This document shows positions 10,721 to 23,882 of a stretch of DNA of 64,000 nucleotides, piece by piece. This DNA comes from Cranoglanis bouderius (lineage: Eukaryota; Chordata; Actinopteri; Siluriformes; Cranoglanididae). Location of the stretch: NCBI GenBank assembly GCA_023630585.1, contig CM042558.1, positions 11,084,800-11,148,799 on the forward strand, given 5' to 3'. The translations under genes and the position numbers were made by a program. The notes beneath the pieces are model-generated. The model had not been told where the DNA came from. It saw only the letters and a program-made list of their open reading frames with translations, and did no database searches. Every line of letters begins with the position of its first letter. Positions within the stretch are counted from its first letter, which is position 1.

Positions 10721-13148
10721 TTTATTCTATCTGATGTGCTAGTCATTTTTTTTAGCAATGTTTCACATTGCAAAACACTAACTCAAAGCCCTCCGTGTGC
10801 TGAACCAGATATATTATAGTGCTTAACACTTAGGTTTGCTTAAGAATTTGGCCAACATCTGCTTTTGTTAATACATACTTTTACAAAACCCATTTGCACT
10901 AACTTACTTCATCTTAATGTAATTTGATTGAATAATAATCAACTGCACATTCATGTCCAGTCGAGGTCTAAATTAATGTAACCGCTATGTGAAATACCCT
11001 GTGGTCAAAATATGCTTTTTGTACACTACTGCATTAAACATGCCAGCAGAATAAATATTTTCCCATGGTGTGTGCAGATGGCTGAATATGTAATTTGAGT
11101 CTGATTAATATTTTCATTTTGGGCTGTCTATTTAAAACGTAGTATTTTTTTTAAGGGGGGGGGGGGTGTTTGGGGAGTTATTTAATGATAAAGAAGCAAA
11201 CCCAAAACAGATGAGGCACCCAATCCCTCAACCCTACCCACTCACTCCTGCTGTTATCTTAGTGCATGGGTCCCAAGGGACAAGACCCATTAAACCCCAT
11301 TATCTAGATATAGAGAACATAAGAAAGAAGAATTGATCCATCCAGACACAGGGGGAAGATGCCTACGATCTCTTGCACCAGTCTTCCTGGAGAGGCTGAC
11401 ATTTCCAGAGGACATCAGAAGCTTAGAGGTGACACTGCTTTGTGGTTTTCTGGCACTACTTTGTGTCCAGCTGTCTGTGCCCTTGACTCAACCCCCTGCT
11501 ATTCAAGTAAACACTGACGCAGAACAGGCCACATGCTCAGGACCTGATCTCATCCCCTGACAGGAAGAAGCTTAATTGTGGTTGAAGATGATGCTCCTTT
11601 CAGTGTGGTACCATGCTGTGAGTGCCGTAGATGAAAGAGAGTCAATAAGGCAGACTCTGACCATCCCTATGTAGAACCCTAACGTGTCCAGGGTCAAAGG
11701 ACATGGAGCCGATAGTGAGATAAGACTACCAAAACTGTAGGAGTATATTAGTTTTGCTTTACGCATTGCTCCCTCTCTTTCTCTATTTGTCTACTTTTCT
11801 TTCTCTCTCAGTCCCCCACACTCTAGCAGCTAGACTTTAAAGAGCAGTGAGAAAAAATATTAATTACTGTTCAGATAAGAGTTCACACACCAGCTGAGAA
11901 GCTTCGTCAGGATAAAGAGGTGGAAATTAATTGTTAACAGTTAACTGTCTTTTATTAACTATTTAAAATAACTTTCTTCAGTGTAATGACATTATTTTTT
12001 TTTTTCAATTGAGTTCTCTGCCATTTCTCAAGGTGTTAAAGTGGTCAGTAATGAAAAAAATACTGGTTAATTTTTGTTTATTTTTATGTGGCTCATGTTT
12101 CAGATAAATATATTTGAGTGCAAAATATTTTATAATTAACATTTTATAAACATACCCCTTTTCACCTTTTTTTTGTTACTTGTGATAATGAAGAAACATC
12201 TGTGAAACCCAGCACACTTGTCTTGTTGGTATAAATTACATTTCTTTTTCTTTTGTCTTTTCTTCTTCTTTTTGTCTTAATGGTGTGTAAACATTTGCAC
12301 TAAATTCTTACCAAATGTACTGACACCAAAATACAATGGTTTGTAGCCACAAACAAAATCCTAATGAAATATACAGTTTATCTGAGTAAATATGCCTTTG
12401 AAGAGACTTCTAATTAAAAACCATTAGGAGCTTGCTTTAAACACTCCCAGCTCTTGCTGAGAAATCATTGATGAGTGACCTAACACACCTATTGAGGTCA
12501 GATGCTAAGATTGCAGGTTCATGGCATCACAATTTCACAGATAGAGGGAAGGAGGAGTAGAGGAGAGTGAAGGAAGGAAGTGTCTATTTATGACATGTGA
12601 GCTAACTGGTGTTCAGTAGCATTTGCCAATTGTGCCAGGTGGTATGTTTTATTAAGGACCACTCTTATGTGGCCTTGGGGACTTGCCCGGGGGGTATCTT
12701 GAGTTAAAACTGGCTGGGATGGATGCATGTTGTGGCTAGTACACAGGACATCATGGACCTCAGGGCTCTATGTACCCTGTAGGATTTTTTGGTTGCTTGT
12801 CAGAATGCCTTAAATCTCATTAATTATTGAGCGCCAACTGAGCAATAGATGGTGGAGCTTTTAAGTGCAAAGTGATGCCTGACGTTCAGGCTAACCCCCC
12901 GTGACAAATGAAGGGTAATATGATTACACATTGGGACTCTTAGTTTTTTTCCTTCCTGACTAATGGACAGTGTGTGACAAATGGCACTCAGACCCGATTA
13001 AACTCTGAAAGGTACATGGACACACTGGTTAGTATGCAATAATCTCTTTAATGTTGTAGGATCTGCTAATGCCATTTTTACTTTTTATCAAATGTATATC
13101 TTTGCTTGTAGAATTACTATACACCTTGGTGGTATAATGTATAATATA
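10721..13148. other. No gene seen
   Basis: Unique-looking sequence with a short G-run at about 11155. The ORF at 11333-11560 has no recognisable domain. The part from 12400 to 13140 is less repeat-like than its surroundings and could hold conserved non-coding sequence. Confidence 0.5.
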
Positions 13149-14652
13149 TAACCCCAATTCTGAAAAAGTTGGGACAATATGGAAAATGCAAAAAAAAAAC
13201 TAACAAAAAGTCATTTGAAAATTTAATTCACCCTGTACTATATTGAAAACACATTATTAACACATTATTTGATGTTTTACTTTGTGAATTTAATTTATTT
13301 TTGAAAATATACACTCATTTCAAATCTGATGACTGCAACTCCAAAAAAGGTTGGGACAGTTGACTGTTTACCACTGTGTAACATCACCTTTTCTTTTAAT
13401 AACACTTATTAAGCGTTTGGGCACTGAAGACAACTGGTTAAGTTTAGCAAGCAGAATTTTCCCTCATTCATCCATTATGTATTTCTTCAGCTGCGCAACT
13501 GTACGGGGTCTTCATTGCCTTATTTTGCGCTTCATGATCAGGACTGCAGGCAGGCCATGCTAGCACCCGCACTCTCTGCTTACGCAACCATCTGGGCAGA
13601 ATGTGGTTTGGCGTTGTCTTGCTCTGGATGACAGCATACAGTATGTTACTCCAAAATGTGTATATATCTTTTTGCATTAATGGTGCCCTCACAGATGTGC
13701 AAGTTACCCATGCCATGGGCACTGACACATCCCCATACCATGACAGACGCTGGCTTTTGGACCTCATGCTGATAACAACTTGGATGGTCTTTTTCCTCTT
13801 TGGCCCGGAGAACACGATGGCTGTTTTGTCTAAAAACTATTTGAAATGTTGACTCGTCGGACCACAAAACACAATTCCACTGTGCTACTGTCCATCTCAG
13901 ATGAGACAGAGCCTGGAGAAGTTGGCAGTGCTTCTGGACAGTGTTGATGTATGGCTTCTGCTTTGCATAGTAAAGACTTAACTTGCATCTGTGGATGCAG
14001 CGGCAAATGGTGTTGACTGACAAGGGTTTACCAAAGTATTCCTGAGCCCATGTCAGGATATCCATTACAGACTCATGACAATTTTTAAGACAGTGACCCT
14101 TTGAGGGATCGGAGATCACGTGCATTCAAAAGTGATTTTCGGCCTTGTCCTTTACGCACCGAGATTTGACTGGATTCCTTGAATCTTTTAATTATATTGT
14201 GCACTGTAGAAGGTGAAATGCCCAAAAGCCTACCGATTTGTCTTTGGGGAATGTTGTTCTGGGGAGTGCTGGCTTATTCTGTTTGCAGATTGGCGAGCCT
14301 CGACCCATCCTTGGTCTTGAAGGTCTAGGCCTTTTTTGGAGGCTCCTTATATACTATGATTAGATGATTGCCTCACCTGTTTCACATCACCTTCTTATTT
14401 CAACTTGTCACATCCCAATTAGTCCTAAATTGCCCCTGTCCCAACTTTTTTGGAAAGTGTTGCATGCATCAATTTCAGAATAAACATTTATTTTCAAAAA
14501 ACTATGCAGTTAATTAGGTAAAACATCAAATACCTTGTCTTTATACTTTTTTTTTTTTGATTAAATACAAGTCAAAGTACATTTACAAATCACTCGTCTT
14601 TGTTTTTATTAGCATTTTCCATACTGTCCCAACTTTTTCGGAATTGGGGTTG
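13149..14652 (-). mobile_element. Tc1-like element with dead transposase
   Basis: Inverted ends with CCCCAATTCTGAAAAAGTTG on the left and CAACTTTTTCGGAATTGGGG on the right, flanked by TA (13147-13148, 14653-14654). Minus-strand transposase pieces at 14125-13646 and 13815-13468 carry the first catalytic Asp (LWSDES) and a VMVWG motif, then a frameshift. It is about 1.5 kb, normal for the family. Confidence 0.88.
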
Positions 14653-14654
14653 TA

Positions 14655-15339
14655 TTTGAGAATGTTGCATCCTATAGCTTTTATCTCACACACAGGATAC
14701 GGAGACTGGAAGAAATGTATGGTGACAAACACACACACAGGCACACACACGAACACAGGTGCACACGCAAACACACAAACATGTCAGGGAAGTGAGGGAC
14801 AGAGTTGAGAACAAGGGATGTTTTTATATAAACACACAAATAAGCACATAACCTAGATCCCCTCTCTAAGCAGGTACATTTTGTGAGTAGTTGCTATCAC
14901 ATTGGTCTATTTTTGGTTGATTGAATGAATGATTCACAAACTTGCCATATGAAATTAATGGTTATTGACTTACCTTTGCAATTAAATGGCAGCAGGCTAT
15001 GAATAGTTATGGGTTATTACTGGTAACATATTTATCTGGCATAGTCGTTATTACAGTGCACAAATCAGTGAAACTACAAAGCAACTAGTTAATAAAGAGT
15101 AGTTACTTTACAAAAGTCCTACTATCAGAGCCTGTCCACTTGGTGGGCATCTCAGCAATCCTACAGAAAAACAAATTCACAGACACAGCTATATTTAGCC
15201 ATCTCACCAACAGACTGCAGACTCATAGACAGTGCATTAAGGAAATAAACAATATGATGAAATACACCATTCTTTTAACAAAATAAAGCCAAAACAGTAG
15301 TCAATCCAGACCTCTATAGGTAAAAAAAAATCTTGCCAT
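14655..15339. other. No gene seen; imperfect (CA)n at 14727-14780
   Basis: AT-rich sequence with an imperfect CA-rich tract and no domain-bearing ORF. Confidence 0.5.
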
Positions 15340-15680
15340 TATCATTTCTCACCCTTACTAGTAATGTTAAAGCAATAACTAAATCAGCCTTTTATCATTT
15401 CGTCTATCCCTTCATCTCCAGCCAGGTGGACAATTGCACTGGTCTCCATAAAATGGCCTTCCCAAAATCACAAAAAATCAGCCAAAACTCATTCAGAATA
15501 GCGCAGCTAGAACCATAAACAGAATTAGAGAATATTCAGTTCTCAGATACTTACATTAGCTACCAGTTATTACAGAATCAATTGTAAAGTGCTGCTACTT
15601 TTTTAAAAATCACTAAATTGCATAGATACAAAATACATCTTCAATATGCTTGAAGAATACAAACTTAGTAGAACTAGCAG
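15340..15680 (+). pseudogene. LINE (L2/CR1-type) reverse transcriptase C-terminal fragment
   Basis: The reading frame at 15333-15518 has VKAITKSAFYHF, ISSQVDNCTGL and SQNSFRIAQ, which match the order of motifs at the C-terminal end of L2/CR1/Rex-type reverse transcriptases (an F-I-S-S-x-x-D-Y-C-N segment, then Q-N-x-A-A-R). Later bases keep a decayed copy of the next motif. Highly degenerate. Confidence 0.6.
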
Positions 15681-17060
15681 CAGTGTGTGCTAGTTAGCAG
15701 TTTCATTTCAGTTAGAGTCAAATCCAAACAGCATTTAGCTGTTATGATACCCACAGATGGAACATTTTAGATGTTTACCAACTGTATTTTAGCTCTGTCC
15801 CATTTTTATGTTCAGGTTGAAAATTGAGGGTTATGTACTGTATCTATCCATGGTTTTACAACTCAGTGGAGGTGCACCAGGTTGATTTTCTTTTTGGAAC
15901 TAGTGGATCATAATCCCAAATGGATAGCTTATAAAATGTTCCTGCTATGTCATGTTTGTCCTCTGGACATCCTTGTCAACTAGAGTGACCTAGGTGACCT
16001 GGTGGTCCTCCACTTAATCACAGAATCACAGTTGCATACATAACCTTCTATTCTACTTCCTTTTGTTCCACTGCCTTTGTTCCAGATGGTTTTATTTGGA
16101 ACTACTAAGACCTCACCAGACTCACTCTGACCTGTTGTGAACATGCCATTATCCCAGACCAATATTTTTAAGGTGTGTAGTCTGCTGCAAAAGATGGGGA
16201 GCATGCACACAAATCCTCTCAGTAACGGGTCTCTTTGACCACAATGGGACAATCAATACATAGTCTTCCAAGTGTGCTGCAAATCTGCCAATTCCTGGGC
16301 GCATGACTGCTGTGAGACAGTGCATCCACTATCTAACTGCACTGACTAAATAAGTAGTGCATTTGTCCACTTCCAGAGCTTGCATGCCCAGCCTCAACAT
16401 TGCTTACCATTTTGTGCCCATTGGTGGTTGATTGAAAACTATCACACTATGGCCCTGAAATCCTGAAAATGTACTAGCACAGCTTTTATTTTGAGGATGT
16501 TAACATGATGATATCAAGACTCATTATTCTCCCTTTTTTTACCCTCAAGTTTTTCCATATAGACTCCTCCCACCAGCCTTGCTTCTATCATTACAATTTT
16601 CCTCTTTCCAGGGTAACATTGTATGTTCATCTATTTTCGTGTATTTTCTATTGTATTTTAATATTGGTAATTGTTTTTCAATTATACCGTATTTCAAGGT
16701 AAATTAAATTACTTTTAAAATACAAAATACAGCCAGATAGAATATTAAAAAATTAAACAATATTTGATCTCACAGAATAAGGTTCTATGTGTAATTCCAG
16801 TACTTTAGAGTTTTATTTATTTTCTTAGATCCAGGATTGGCTCAATTCTGTTTTCTAGTTTGGTGGTGGTCAACAATGAACCATAGGAGACCATGTATTT
16901 TCAGATGTCTTGGTATCATGGTCATGCTCTGATCTGACACAAATTGTTTATTGTTCTGGGTTAGCGCAGCAGCACCACATAACCTGTGCTGACAATGGTG
17001 TTTGAGTCAGCCAACTTACCTGAGTCAGCCTCACTGCTATGACTCCATTACATGGAGTTG
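15681..17060. other. No gene seen
   Basis: AT-rich sequence without recognisable genes or clear repeats. Confidence 0.5.
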
Positions 17061-17165
17061 GGGGCAGTGGTGGTTCAGCCATTAGGGCTCTGGACTGCTG
17101 ATCAGAAGGTTGTGAGTTTGAATTCAAGTACTGCCAAGCTACCACTGTTAGGATATTGAACAGTG
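17061..17165 (+). mobile_element. Truncated tRNA-derived SINE
   Basis: GGGGCAGTGGTGGTTCAGCC, CTGATCAGAAGGTTGTGAG and CTGCCAAGCTACCACTGTTA follow the head of a common teleost tRNA-derived SINE; the B box is decayed (GTTTGAATTC). The body and tail are missing. Confidence 0.7.
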
Positions 17166-18359
17166 TTGACTTTCTGTGCCCATTGTGCCTGCCATTACAT
17201 ACATCATTATGGACCAGGATTACTGTGCACCATGTTGTGGATACAACACACATCACAAACCAGCTCCGTGTTTCAGCCCCTTTATATTCAGCTGCATGCC
17301 ATATAGATTTATGTGCATCAGCATTTACCACTAGGGAGACCAATGATATAACTGGAAGCATGCAACCTTCTGCATGTGCCATTGCAGCCATTGAGAAGTA
17401 CACCAGGGTCAGTCCAGTATGAGGCAACTGTAATAAGCTCCTCAGAGTTCTGCACTTGCTGATGTTGCAGTGTCAGTAACAGCTCTGGAATTTAGCTCAT
17501 GCCTGCTGCCAACTCCATCACTCTTCGTTTCAACACTGTATAAGTGCTTCCTCTTCCTGGTCTAGGGGGCTGAGCAGCCAAGTCATCTGCCAATTTCTGT
17601 TACTGTCATGACAGTCCAGTATAGGATAACTTACTGTTTACTTCCTAGAGGGCTCCACAGCTTTGTCTGATGTTCACTTCACTCCATGCTGCGACCATGC
17701 CATATCAAGGGAAGTATAATGATTAGTCAGCAGTATTTACATATATAGCCTGTGGTTTTCACACATTGCTATAAGACGAACAGGAACCACAACACCCTGA
17801 GGGAGTCTTTATTATTGTGGGCAATTTAATCAAACCAAGCTCACATCACATCTCCCCAAATAATACCACCAACACGTGACGTGTCCAATGAGAGCATCTT
17901 AGACTTTGATACTTGGAACATCTTGGAATATGGATAACTAGAGGAACCTGCGGATATGCACTGCAACATCAGATCAGACAAGGGGGACCAAAAACCTGGT
18001 TGAAAACCACAGTGCCAACAGACTCATCATTGCTGAGGGAAGGCAGGTAGGCAAGGAGGAAGACCCTGTAGTGGAGTGTGACCTGTCTTGTGAGCACCAA
18101 GGAGACATACCCACCTGTCCTGAAAGAGCAGAGCCAAGAAGAGCAGAAGAGCAGGCACCAGCTAGGAAGGACAAAATCAAGTGGTGTTACAACCTGCAAT
18201 ATCTTGCAGTTGGAAGTCCTGTTTCATGTGTGTTTGTGCCATGTTTTGTGTGCAGGTCCAACTCCCATCCAGAGTTTCTGGTCTGCCCTAGCCTGCCTTG
18301 CTCCCACCTCCCACAATGACATCACTCATAGGCGACCATATTTACAGAGGAAGGGGTGG
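17166..18359. other. No host gene; possible LINE endonuclease remnant near 17808-17920
   Basis: A short frame around 17820 reads QFNQTKLTSHLPK then a stop and YHQHVTC, close to the G-D-F-N motif region of LINE endonucleases. The rest shows no domain. ORFs at 17969-18377 are mostly overlapping frames without motifs. Confidence 0.4.
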
Positions 18360-18441
18360 TGGAAGTGGCTTTCATGAGGGCATGTGTTAGGACATTGTTG
18401 GAGAGTGTTTTTGCTTGTTTGATTACCCTTGTGGGTATATA

Positions 18442-21003
18442 CAGTACAGTGCAAAAGTTTTAGGCAAGTGTGAAAAAATGCTGTAAAGTAAGAATGCATA
18501 CAAAAATAGACATGTTAATAGTTGATAATTATCAATTAACAAAATGCACAAAATACAAAGTGAGTGAACAGAAGAAAAATCTACATCAAATCAATATTTG
18601 GTGTGACCACCCTTTGCCTTCAAAACAGCATGGATTCTTCTAAGTACACTTGCACATAGTTTTTGAAGGAACTCGGCAGGTAGGTTGGCCCAAAAATCTT
18701 GGATAATTCTTCTGTGGATTTAGACAGACACTCATTTGTGTACCGCTCTCCAGCCCTTCCGCAATCAAACTGCCTTCTACTACAGCCAAGTATGTCAAAT
18801 TTTGACTCATCAATCCAGAGCACCTGCTGCCATTTTTCTGCGCCCCAGTTCCTGTGTTTTCATGCACAGTTGAGTCGCTTGGCTCTGTTTCCATATCTGA
18901 GGTATGATACTTCATGGAAGACAGAAGTCTTCCATGAAGGCCACTTCTCACAAGACTTCTCCATACAGTAGATGGGTGTACCAGGGTCCCGCTGGTTTCT
19001 GCCAGGTCTGAGCTGATGGCACTGCTGGACATCTTCCAGTTGCGAAGGGAAGTACGCCTGATGTGTCTTTCATCTGCTGCAGTAAGTTTCCTTGGCTGAC
19101 CACTGCATCTATGGTCCTCAACATTGCCTGTTTCTTTGTGCTTCTTCAAAAGAGCTTGGACAGCACATCAGGAAACCTCTGTCTGCCTTGAAATTTTTGC
19201 TTGGGAGAGACCTTGCTGATGCAGCATAACTACCTTCTGTCTTGTTGCTGTGCTCAGTCTTGCCATGGTGTATGACTTTTAACAGTAAACTGTCTTCAGC
19301 AACCTCACCTTGTTAGCTGAGTTTGGCTGTTCCACACCCAGTTTTATTCCTCCTACACAGCTGTTTCTGTTTCAGTTAATGATTGTGTTTCAATCTACAG
19401 TGGGGGAAAAAAGTATTTGTTCCTCTGCTGATTCTGTACGTTTGCCCACTGACAAAGAAATGATCAGTCTATAATTTTAATGGTAGGTGTATTTTAACAG
19501 TGAGAGACAGAATAACAACAAAAAAATCCAGAAAAACGCATTTCAAAAAAGTTATAAATTGATTTGCATTTTAATGAGGGGAATAAGTATTTGATCCCCT
19601 AACAATCAACAAGATTTCTGGCTCGCAGGTGTCTTTTACACAGGTAACAAGCTGAGATTAGGAGCACTCCCTTTAAGAGAGTGCTCCTAATCTCAGCTCG
19701 TCCACAGAAGCAATCAATCAATCAGATTCCAAACTCTCCACCTTGGCCAAGACCAAAGAGCTGTCCAAGGATGTCAGGGACAAGATTGTAGACCTACACA
19801 AGGCTGAAATGGGCTACAAGACCATCGCCAAGCAGCTTGGTGAGAAGGTGGCAACAGTTGGTGCGATTATTCGCAAATGGAAGAAACTGTCAGTCTCCCT
19901 CAGTCTGGGGCTCCATGCAAGACCTCACTTCGTGGAGTTTCAATGATCATGAGAATGGTGCGGAATCAGCCCAGAACTACACAGGAGGATCTTGTTAATG
20001 ATCTCAAGGCAGCTGGGACCATAGTCACCAAGAAAACAATTGGTAACACACTACGCAGTGAAGGACTGAAATCCTGCAGCACCTGCAAGGTCCCCCTGCT
20101 CAAGAAAGCACTGGGGGAAAGTGTTGTGGTCAGATGAGACCAAAATCGAGTTCCTTGGCATCAACTCAACTCGCCGTGTTTGGAGGAGGAGGAGGAATGC
20201 TGCCTATGACCCCAAGAACACCATCCCCACTGTCAAACATGGAGGTGGGAACATTATACTTTGGGGGTGTTTTTCTGCTAAGGGGACAGGACAACTGCAC
20301 CGCATCAAATGGACGATGGACGGGGCCATGTACCGTCAAATCTTGGGTGTGAACCTCCTTCCCTCAGCCAGGGCATTGAAAATGGGTTATGGATGGGTAT
20401 TCTAGCATGACAGTGACCCAAAACACACAGCCAAGGCAACAAAGGAGTGGCTCAGGAAGAAGCACATTAAGGTCCTGGAGTGGCCTAGCCAGTCTCCAGA
20501 CCTTAAACCCATAGAAAATCTGTGGAGGGAGCTGAAGGTTCGAGTTGCCATATGTCAGCCTCGAGACCTTAATGACTTGGAGAGGATCTGCAAAGAGGAG
20601 TGGGACAAAATCCCTCCTGAGATGTGTGCAAACCCGGTGGCCAACTACAAGAAATGTCTGACCTCTGTGATTGCCAACAAGGGTTTTGCCACCAAGTACT
20701 AAATCGAAGGGGTCAAATACTTATTTCCCTCATTTAAATGAAAATCAATTTATAACTTTTTTGAAATGCGTTTTTCTGGATTTTTTTGTTGTTATTCTGT
20801 TTCTCACTGTTAAAATACACCTACTATTAAGATTATAGACTGATCATTTCTTTGTCAGTGGTCAAATGTACAAAATCAGCAGGAGATCAAATACTTTTTT
20901 CCCCCACTGTATGTACTGAATTGATGATCATTAGCATCCCTGACTTTGTGCAACCTAGAAGAATTGATGCTATTTTGAAGGCAAAGGGTCACACCAAATA
21001 TTG
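18442..21003 (-). mobile_element. Tc1-like element nested in the 5' LTR (itself interrupted)
   Basis: Left end CAGTACAGTGCAAAAGTTTT follows TA. Minus-strand transposase pieces at 19149-18640 include RLSTATRQK at the start (about 19263), a helix-turn-helix region and a catalytic Asp segment (LWIDESKFD, 18823-18800). The element is cut by 19398-20909; its right inner part resumes at 20912 with an inverted copy of the left subterminal sequence (TGACCnnnCTTTGCCTTCAAAA). The outer right end is replaced by (TA)n. Confidence 0.78.
19398..20909 (+). mobile_element. Tc1-like element nested inside the 18442 copy
   Basis: Ends CAGTGGGGGAAAAAAGTATT and its inverse ending CCCACTG, flanked by TA. Transposase remnant from 19743 (start codon ATG changed to TTG) to the stop near 20701: MAKTKELSKD-like start, WSDETKIEFLG (about 20121-20150) with catalytic Asp, HGGGN, and WPSQSPDLKPIENLW near 20480-20520. 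A frameshift and an inserted region before the catalytic domain break it. A 20-bp perfect hairpin lies at 19650-19698. Confidence 0.88.

Positions 21004-21005
<2 letters not shown>

Positions 21006-21090
<85 letters not shown>
21006..21090. repeat. (TA)n tract
   Basis: Uninterrupted TA dinucleotide tract of about 85 bp between two Tc1-type pieces. Confidence 0.95.
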
Positions 21091-21094
<4 letters not shown>

Positions 21095-21480
21095 TACTGT
21101 GCAAAAGTTTTAGCCACATGCAAAAAATGCTATAGAGCAAAGATGCCTTCAAAATAATGAAATTAAATGTTCCTACATTAAAAAACAAAATACAGTAAAG
21201 AGCAGTAAACAGTAGTAAATGAAGTCAATATTTGGTGTGACAAAAAAAATTAAATAAATAAAAATAGTAGTCTCCGGTACAATTTGTGCAGTTTTATAAG
21301 GAAATTAGCTGGTAAGTTTTATTGAGCATCTTGCAGGTCCAGCCACAGTTCTTCTGGAGACTTTGACTTTCGCACTTGCTTCTTATTTTTGCAGCAAAAC
21401 CCAGCAGCCTTCATAGTGTTTTTGTCTGAAAAGTGGTCTGTTATGTAATATGCTGCTTTCTTTAATGACATAAAAAAATT
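21091..21480 (-). mobile_element. Deleted Tc1-type fragment
   Basis: Begins CAGTACTGTGCAAAAGTTTT just after (TA)n, then AGTCAATATTTGGTGTGAC as in the 18442 family. No right end found. Confidence 0.6.
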
Positions 21481-21739
21481 TTCTGTAACCTTTAATTTTG
21501 TGTAAGAAAACTAATGTGGGAATCTAAAATGTTTTTTGTACTGACCTGATAATGTAGAAGTCAAAAAATAAAAAAATCTATAACAAAGTTTGTTCTAATG
21601 GTTTGTACAGACTTTCAGCTGTTTGCAGTAAACAAATCAACCAAAAGCAATTGAAATAGTTCAACACAACGAATGCTTCAAGTGGTTTCCCCAAATTCAA
21701 CTGAAAATGTAACTTATAATGCAACTTATAATGACTTAC

Positions 21740-22257
21740 ACCAAATTATTCAACCCCCTGAATAGAATCCTTCACAACAGCACAAATATGCAAAACAGGT
21801 GTTGTCTCAAGCACACTTGATGCAACTAATCAAGGGCTTCATTAGTTGCACAGGTGTGCTTGAGCTGGAACACATGAAGTACCTGAACTGGCTAGGGGCA
21901 GAAAATACGTGAAATACCTGGATGGGGCAGAAAAAGGAAGGTATCAACGGCTGCAACCAGATTTCTGAGAAGGAAGGTTGTAAAAAGCCCTCGAATGACT
22001 GCTAAAGACCTGCAGCAAGACTTGGTGGCAACAGGCACTGAGGTTTCAGTGAGCACAGTATGGCGCATACTAAATGCAGAAGGTTTCCATGACAGAACTC
22101 CAAGATGTACACCACTACTGAACCAAAAGCACAAGAAAAGTTGTCTCAAAATAATATAAATATGCCACAGAGGTTTTGGGATTCTGTTCTGTGGAGCAAT
22201 GAAACAAAATTGGAACTTTTTGGCACGATGGATCAGCGGTATGTCTGGAGAAAGAAT
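21740..22257 (+). pseudogene. Tc1-like transposase fragment
   Basis: Plus-strand frames give KALECLLK..., then TAKDLQQDLVATGTEVSVST, VWRILNAEGFHDRTPR and FWDSVLWSNETKLELFG with MDQRYVWRK. This is the second DNA-binding helix-turn-helix and the first catalytic block (Asp replaced by Asn in WSNET). It stops where the LTR resumes. Confidence 0.8.
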
Positions 22258-22776
22258 ATATATATATACCTCTGTTTTAACTGCTGTGCTCATTTTGACT
22301 TGTGCCTGTTTTGACCTTGAGCTTGGTGATAATATTGTATCACTTAGTTCACCAGCAGTAGGGGTGTGGCTGCCATTTCTTTTGGGAGTGGGTTCCTTTT
22401 GGTCTCTGTTTTTGCACTAGGGAGTTAGGGAAGCAAATTGTGTTTTTGTTGCTTTTCTTTTAGGTATGGAAGCTCCAAAAATAAGATTTTTTTGTATTAT
22501 TATTTTGGCCTTGGCCCACCCTGAAGTCATGCCTGGTTCTTTTTTTCCATGTACAGTTGTGTGTATACTTGCCTACTTTTACAATATACCACCACCTTTG
22601 TTGAAACTTTTTGGTGTCTGTCCTTCCTGGCTTCCCTTATAAAGATATAATTTCCTTTGAATCCAACCTTTGAAGTTGGTGTACTCTGTGCGGCCTAACC
22701 TAGACTGGGTCGTAAGAGATTTGGGGGCTTGTCCGGAAATGTTTGTATTTAATGAGTCAGGCAATTTTGGTGTATT

Positions 22777-23828
22777 GTGTTTGTGGTAACAGTGGCACTT
22801 GACTTAGTTACGTTTACGCTGTATCCTATGCTGGACGATTTTGATAGGTGTGGGAAAGATGATCTGCTCCTTATTGCGGACTTTTTCAGTGCATCACTTC
22901 CATGTACAGCTAGCAAAAAGGTAGTCAAACAGTGTTGTAACAGTTGGCCACTAGCGCTAAAAGAGCTCGAATTGGAGATTAAGCGGCAAGAGAATCCGAC
23001 GCAGCTATTGCGAGTTCGGGAGCGGGAGTTGGACGCTGAAGGGGAAAGGGTCAACCTCGCAGTTCAGCGGTGGAAGCCGGTTCTGCTGCCATGAAAGTTC
23101 AGCTCTCCGACAGCAACCTCCCTGTTTCCCGTTGACACCAAGCACTCCAGCTTGCCGCCTGCTCCAGCACAGTCCTCATCGGTGAGTCCGCCTGCCTTTG
23201 ATTTTAGCTGACACATTGGGTTAGTGCCCGTGTTTTGGGAAGATAAAGTAGATGCTTACTTCACTGTATTCGAGACAATAGCCATGGTATTACATTGGCC
23301 AAGACGTTGGACGTTGTTACTGCAGTGTAAACTGTCCAGTAAAGTACAAGAAGTGTGTTCTGCCCTCACACTAGAACAGAGTTTGGAGTATGAAACTGTT
23401 AAGGCTATGGTTGTCTGTGCATATGTGCAAAATTTTAGAAACTGTTAAGTCCGCTCACCAAACCTATGTTGAATTTGTGCATGAGAAAGCCACGCTATTT
23501 GATAAATGGTGTTCAGCTAGCAGCGTGAGAGATTTTGACCAGCTTAAAGAACTGATATTGTTAGAAGAATTTAAGTCGTGTCTGCCCAAATAGTTGGTAG
23601 TACATTTAAATGAGCAGAAAATTGAAACTCTGTCGAGAGCTGCTATTTTTGCTGATGAGTTTGTTTTGACTCATAAGGCTGTGTTCAGTCCTCCTTCATC
23701 CTGGAAGGATGTGTCTGCATGTTTGTCTAAGCCTGTGAATTAAACTTGCACCTTTTCTAATCCTTCAGCTGGGTCTCATGACTGCTTTTATTGTCATGAG
23801 CCAGATCATGTCATCGCAAACTGTCCTG
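22777..23828 (+). pseudogene. gag remnant of the Gmr1-like element
   Basis: Frames at 22777-23094, 23224-23448 and 23390-23593. The second and third carry the pattern of gag proteins related to SCAN domains (LLLQCKLSSKVQEV, LEQSLEYETVKAMV, QTYVEF, LKELILLEEFKSCLP). A zinc knuckle follows: CFYCHEPDHVIANC fits C-x2-C-x4-H-x4-C. Broken by at least two frameshifts and stops. Confidence 0.75.
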
Positions 23829-23882
23829 TATTAAAGCGAAAGCAAACAAGGCAGCAGATTGAGATTTAAAAGGTTAACACAG

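Noticed and set aside
11333..11560. Plus-strand 75-residue ORF, considered as a LINE piece
   Set aside because: Only a weak CSGPDLIP resemblance to a LINE motif; no supporting neighbours.
17969..18377. Overlapping ORFs on both strands
   Set aside because: Several frames are open only because of composition; no domain and no consistent coding frame.
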